In this document: positions 63,603 to 64,000 of the stretch, in pieces
How positions within the stretch are numbered: the stretch's first letter is position 1
Layout of the letters: the number at the start of each line of letters is the position of its first letter
Assembly: GCF_004319545.1 (NCBI RefSeq)
Contig: NZ_CP036313.1
Span: 631,501 to 695,500 of the forward strand
Direction: 5' to 3'
Source: Desulfobacter hydrogenophilus
Lineage (GTDB): Bacteria > Desulfobacterota > Desulfobacteria > Desulfobacterales > Desulfobacteraceae
DNA length: 64,000 bases
Notes under the pieces: generated by a model
Told to the model about the DNA's origin: nothing
The model's database searches: none
What the model saw: only the letters and a program-made list of their open reading frames with translations
Position numbers and translations under genes: made by a program

Positions 63603-63825
63603 ACAAGTGTTTTACCCGCGTTTGTATCTGTTCCCGCAACAAAAAATCCGTTCATCTGTCCGCCTCCGTAATCTCACGCCCAATCTGGTTAACCGAGAAC
63701 TTTACTAATAGTTAACCACATGGTTCGTCAAGGAAAATTTCGACAGGGGGGACAAAAAGACATTCCAATTGCTACGCGCCACCTAATGTCAAAAAGGTAA
63801 GATAATTTTAGATTAAAACCACGAA
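63603..63825. other. intergenic, no gene seen
   Basis: No ribosome site or motif-bearing frame was found. Mixed AT-rich sequence between the repeat and the terminal hairpin. Confidence 0.45.
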
Positions 63826-63936
63826 GAACACGAGGTTTAGTAGTTTAGGAATGAGTCCGGAATAGCTTAACCCGGGAGCGCGGGCGTCTCGCCCGCATCT
63901 TTAGGACCCGTTCCTAAACCATGAATTACCGTGTTC
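63826..63936. repeat. large nested hairpin repeat
   Basis: Three nested arms pair: gaacacg / cgtgttc, gtttaggaa / ttcctaaac, and the GC-rich core gcgggc-gtctc-gcccgc. It looks like an interspersed palindromic element. It may serve as a terminator or protein-binding repeat. Confidence 0.55.
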
Positions 63937-64000
63937 ACTCTTATCTGGACATTTCCCAAATTAAGATGCTAAACTGCTGCCATAAATCAAAAATGAGATC

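Noticed and set aside
1..64000. CRISPR arrays, tRNA and rRNA genes, prophage
   Set aside because: No regularly spaced repeats, no tRNA cloverleaf or rRNA stretches, and no phage structural or integrase genes were recognised.

Overview
The window looks like chromosomal DNA of a sulfate-reducing deltaproteobacterium of the Desulfobacteraceae type. The reasons are a bifunctional sulfate-activating enzyme, a selenocysteine-containing [NiFeSe] hydrogenase, acetyl-CoA synthetase and acetate kinase, an 'orange protein'-like MinD/NifX operon with a sigma-54 promoter, many two-component and HDOD/GGDEF signalling proteins and several chemoreceptors. No rRNA, tRNA or CRISPR array was seen. Genus is inference only.

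Layout. 1-8.3 kb: the end of an amidohydrolase gene, then a leftward block of phoU-phoB-phoR, a partner-switch module (Hpt, receiver-PP2C phosphatase, anti-sigma-type kinase) and a complete chemoreceptor. 8.3-16.7 kb: housekeeping genes, namely a leftward moaE-moaC-rmuC-mltA operon, mobA, rightward pyrR-moaB-hypothetical, then ychF, an MBL-fold hydrolase and yhbY. 16.8-23.4 kb is a mobile and decayed stretch: a 2.7-kb two-gene insertion sequence with 25-bp inverted repeats and an ATTT duplication, a chemoreceptor frameshifted in a poly-A tract, gene fragments and dispersed repeats, and an IS630-type element with a -1 slippery heptamer. 23.5-26.5 kb: a zinc-protease-like / inactive transglutaminase-7TM / ATP-grasp ligase trio. 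26.5-27.8 kb: a DAHP synthase gene with a Phe/Tyr-rich leader peptide and an attenuator.

28.2-32.9 kb: a sigma-54 promoter followed by a receiver-like protein, two MinD-type ATPases with inserted ferredoxin domains, two NifX-type proteins, an FmdB zinc ribbon and an rRNA methyltransferase. 33-40.4 kb: an alpha/beta hydrolase, a YdjM-like membrane protein, an HDOD protein plus adenylate cyclase, alanine dehydrogenase and another methyltransferase. 40.5-50.7 kb: ATP sulfurylase/APS kinase, acs, an NtrC-type regulator, a 66-residue protein, crcB, ackA, a HAD protein, a nitroreductase and a thioesterase. 50.8-54.9 kb: a VWA protein with its own kinase and regulator, plus a PilZ protein. 55.3-58.4 kb: hysB-hysA-hysD, with an in-frame UGA (selenocysteine) in hysA. 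58.5-64 kb: an HDOD-GAF-GGDEF protein, a chemoreceptor pseudogene lacking the signalling tip, bioB and a small membrane protein whose reading frame opens inside a dispersed repeat.

Regulatory highlights read directly from the DNA are the aromatic attenuator before aroG; three sigma-54-like promoters (ORP-like operon, acs, 66-residue protein), with dyad repeats upstream of acs placed like NtrC enhancers; and the selenocysteine UGA. Two of three chemoreceptor genes are broken at poly-A tracts near the N-terminus. A 165-bp repeat occurs as two nearly identical inverted copies 35 kb apart.
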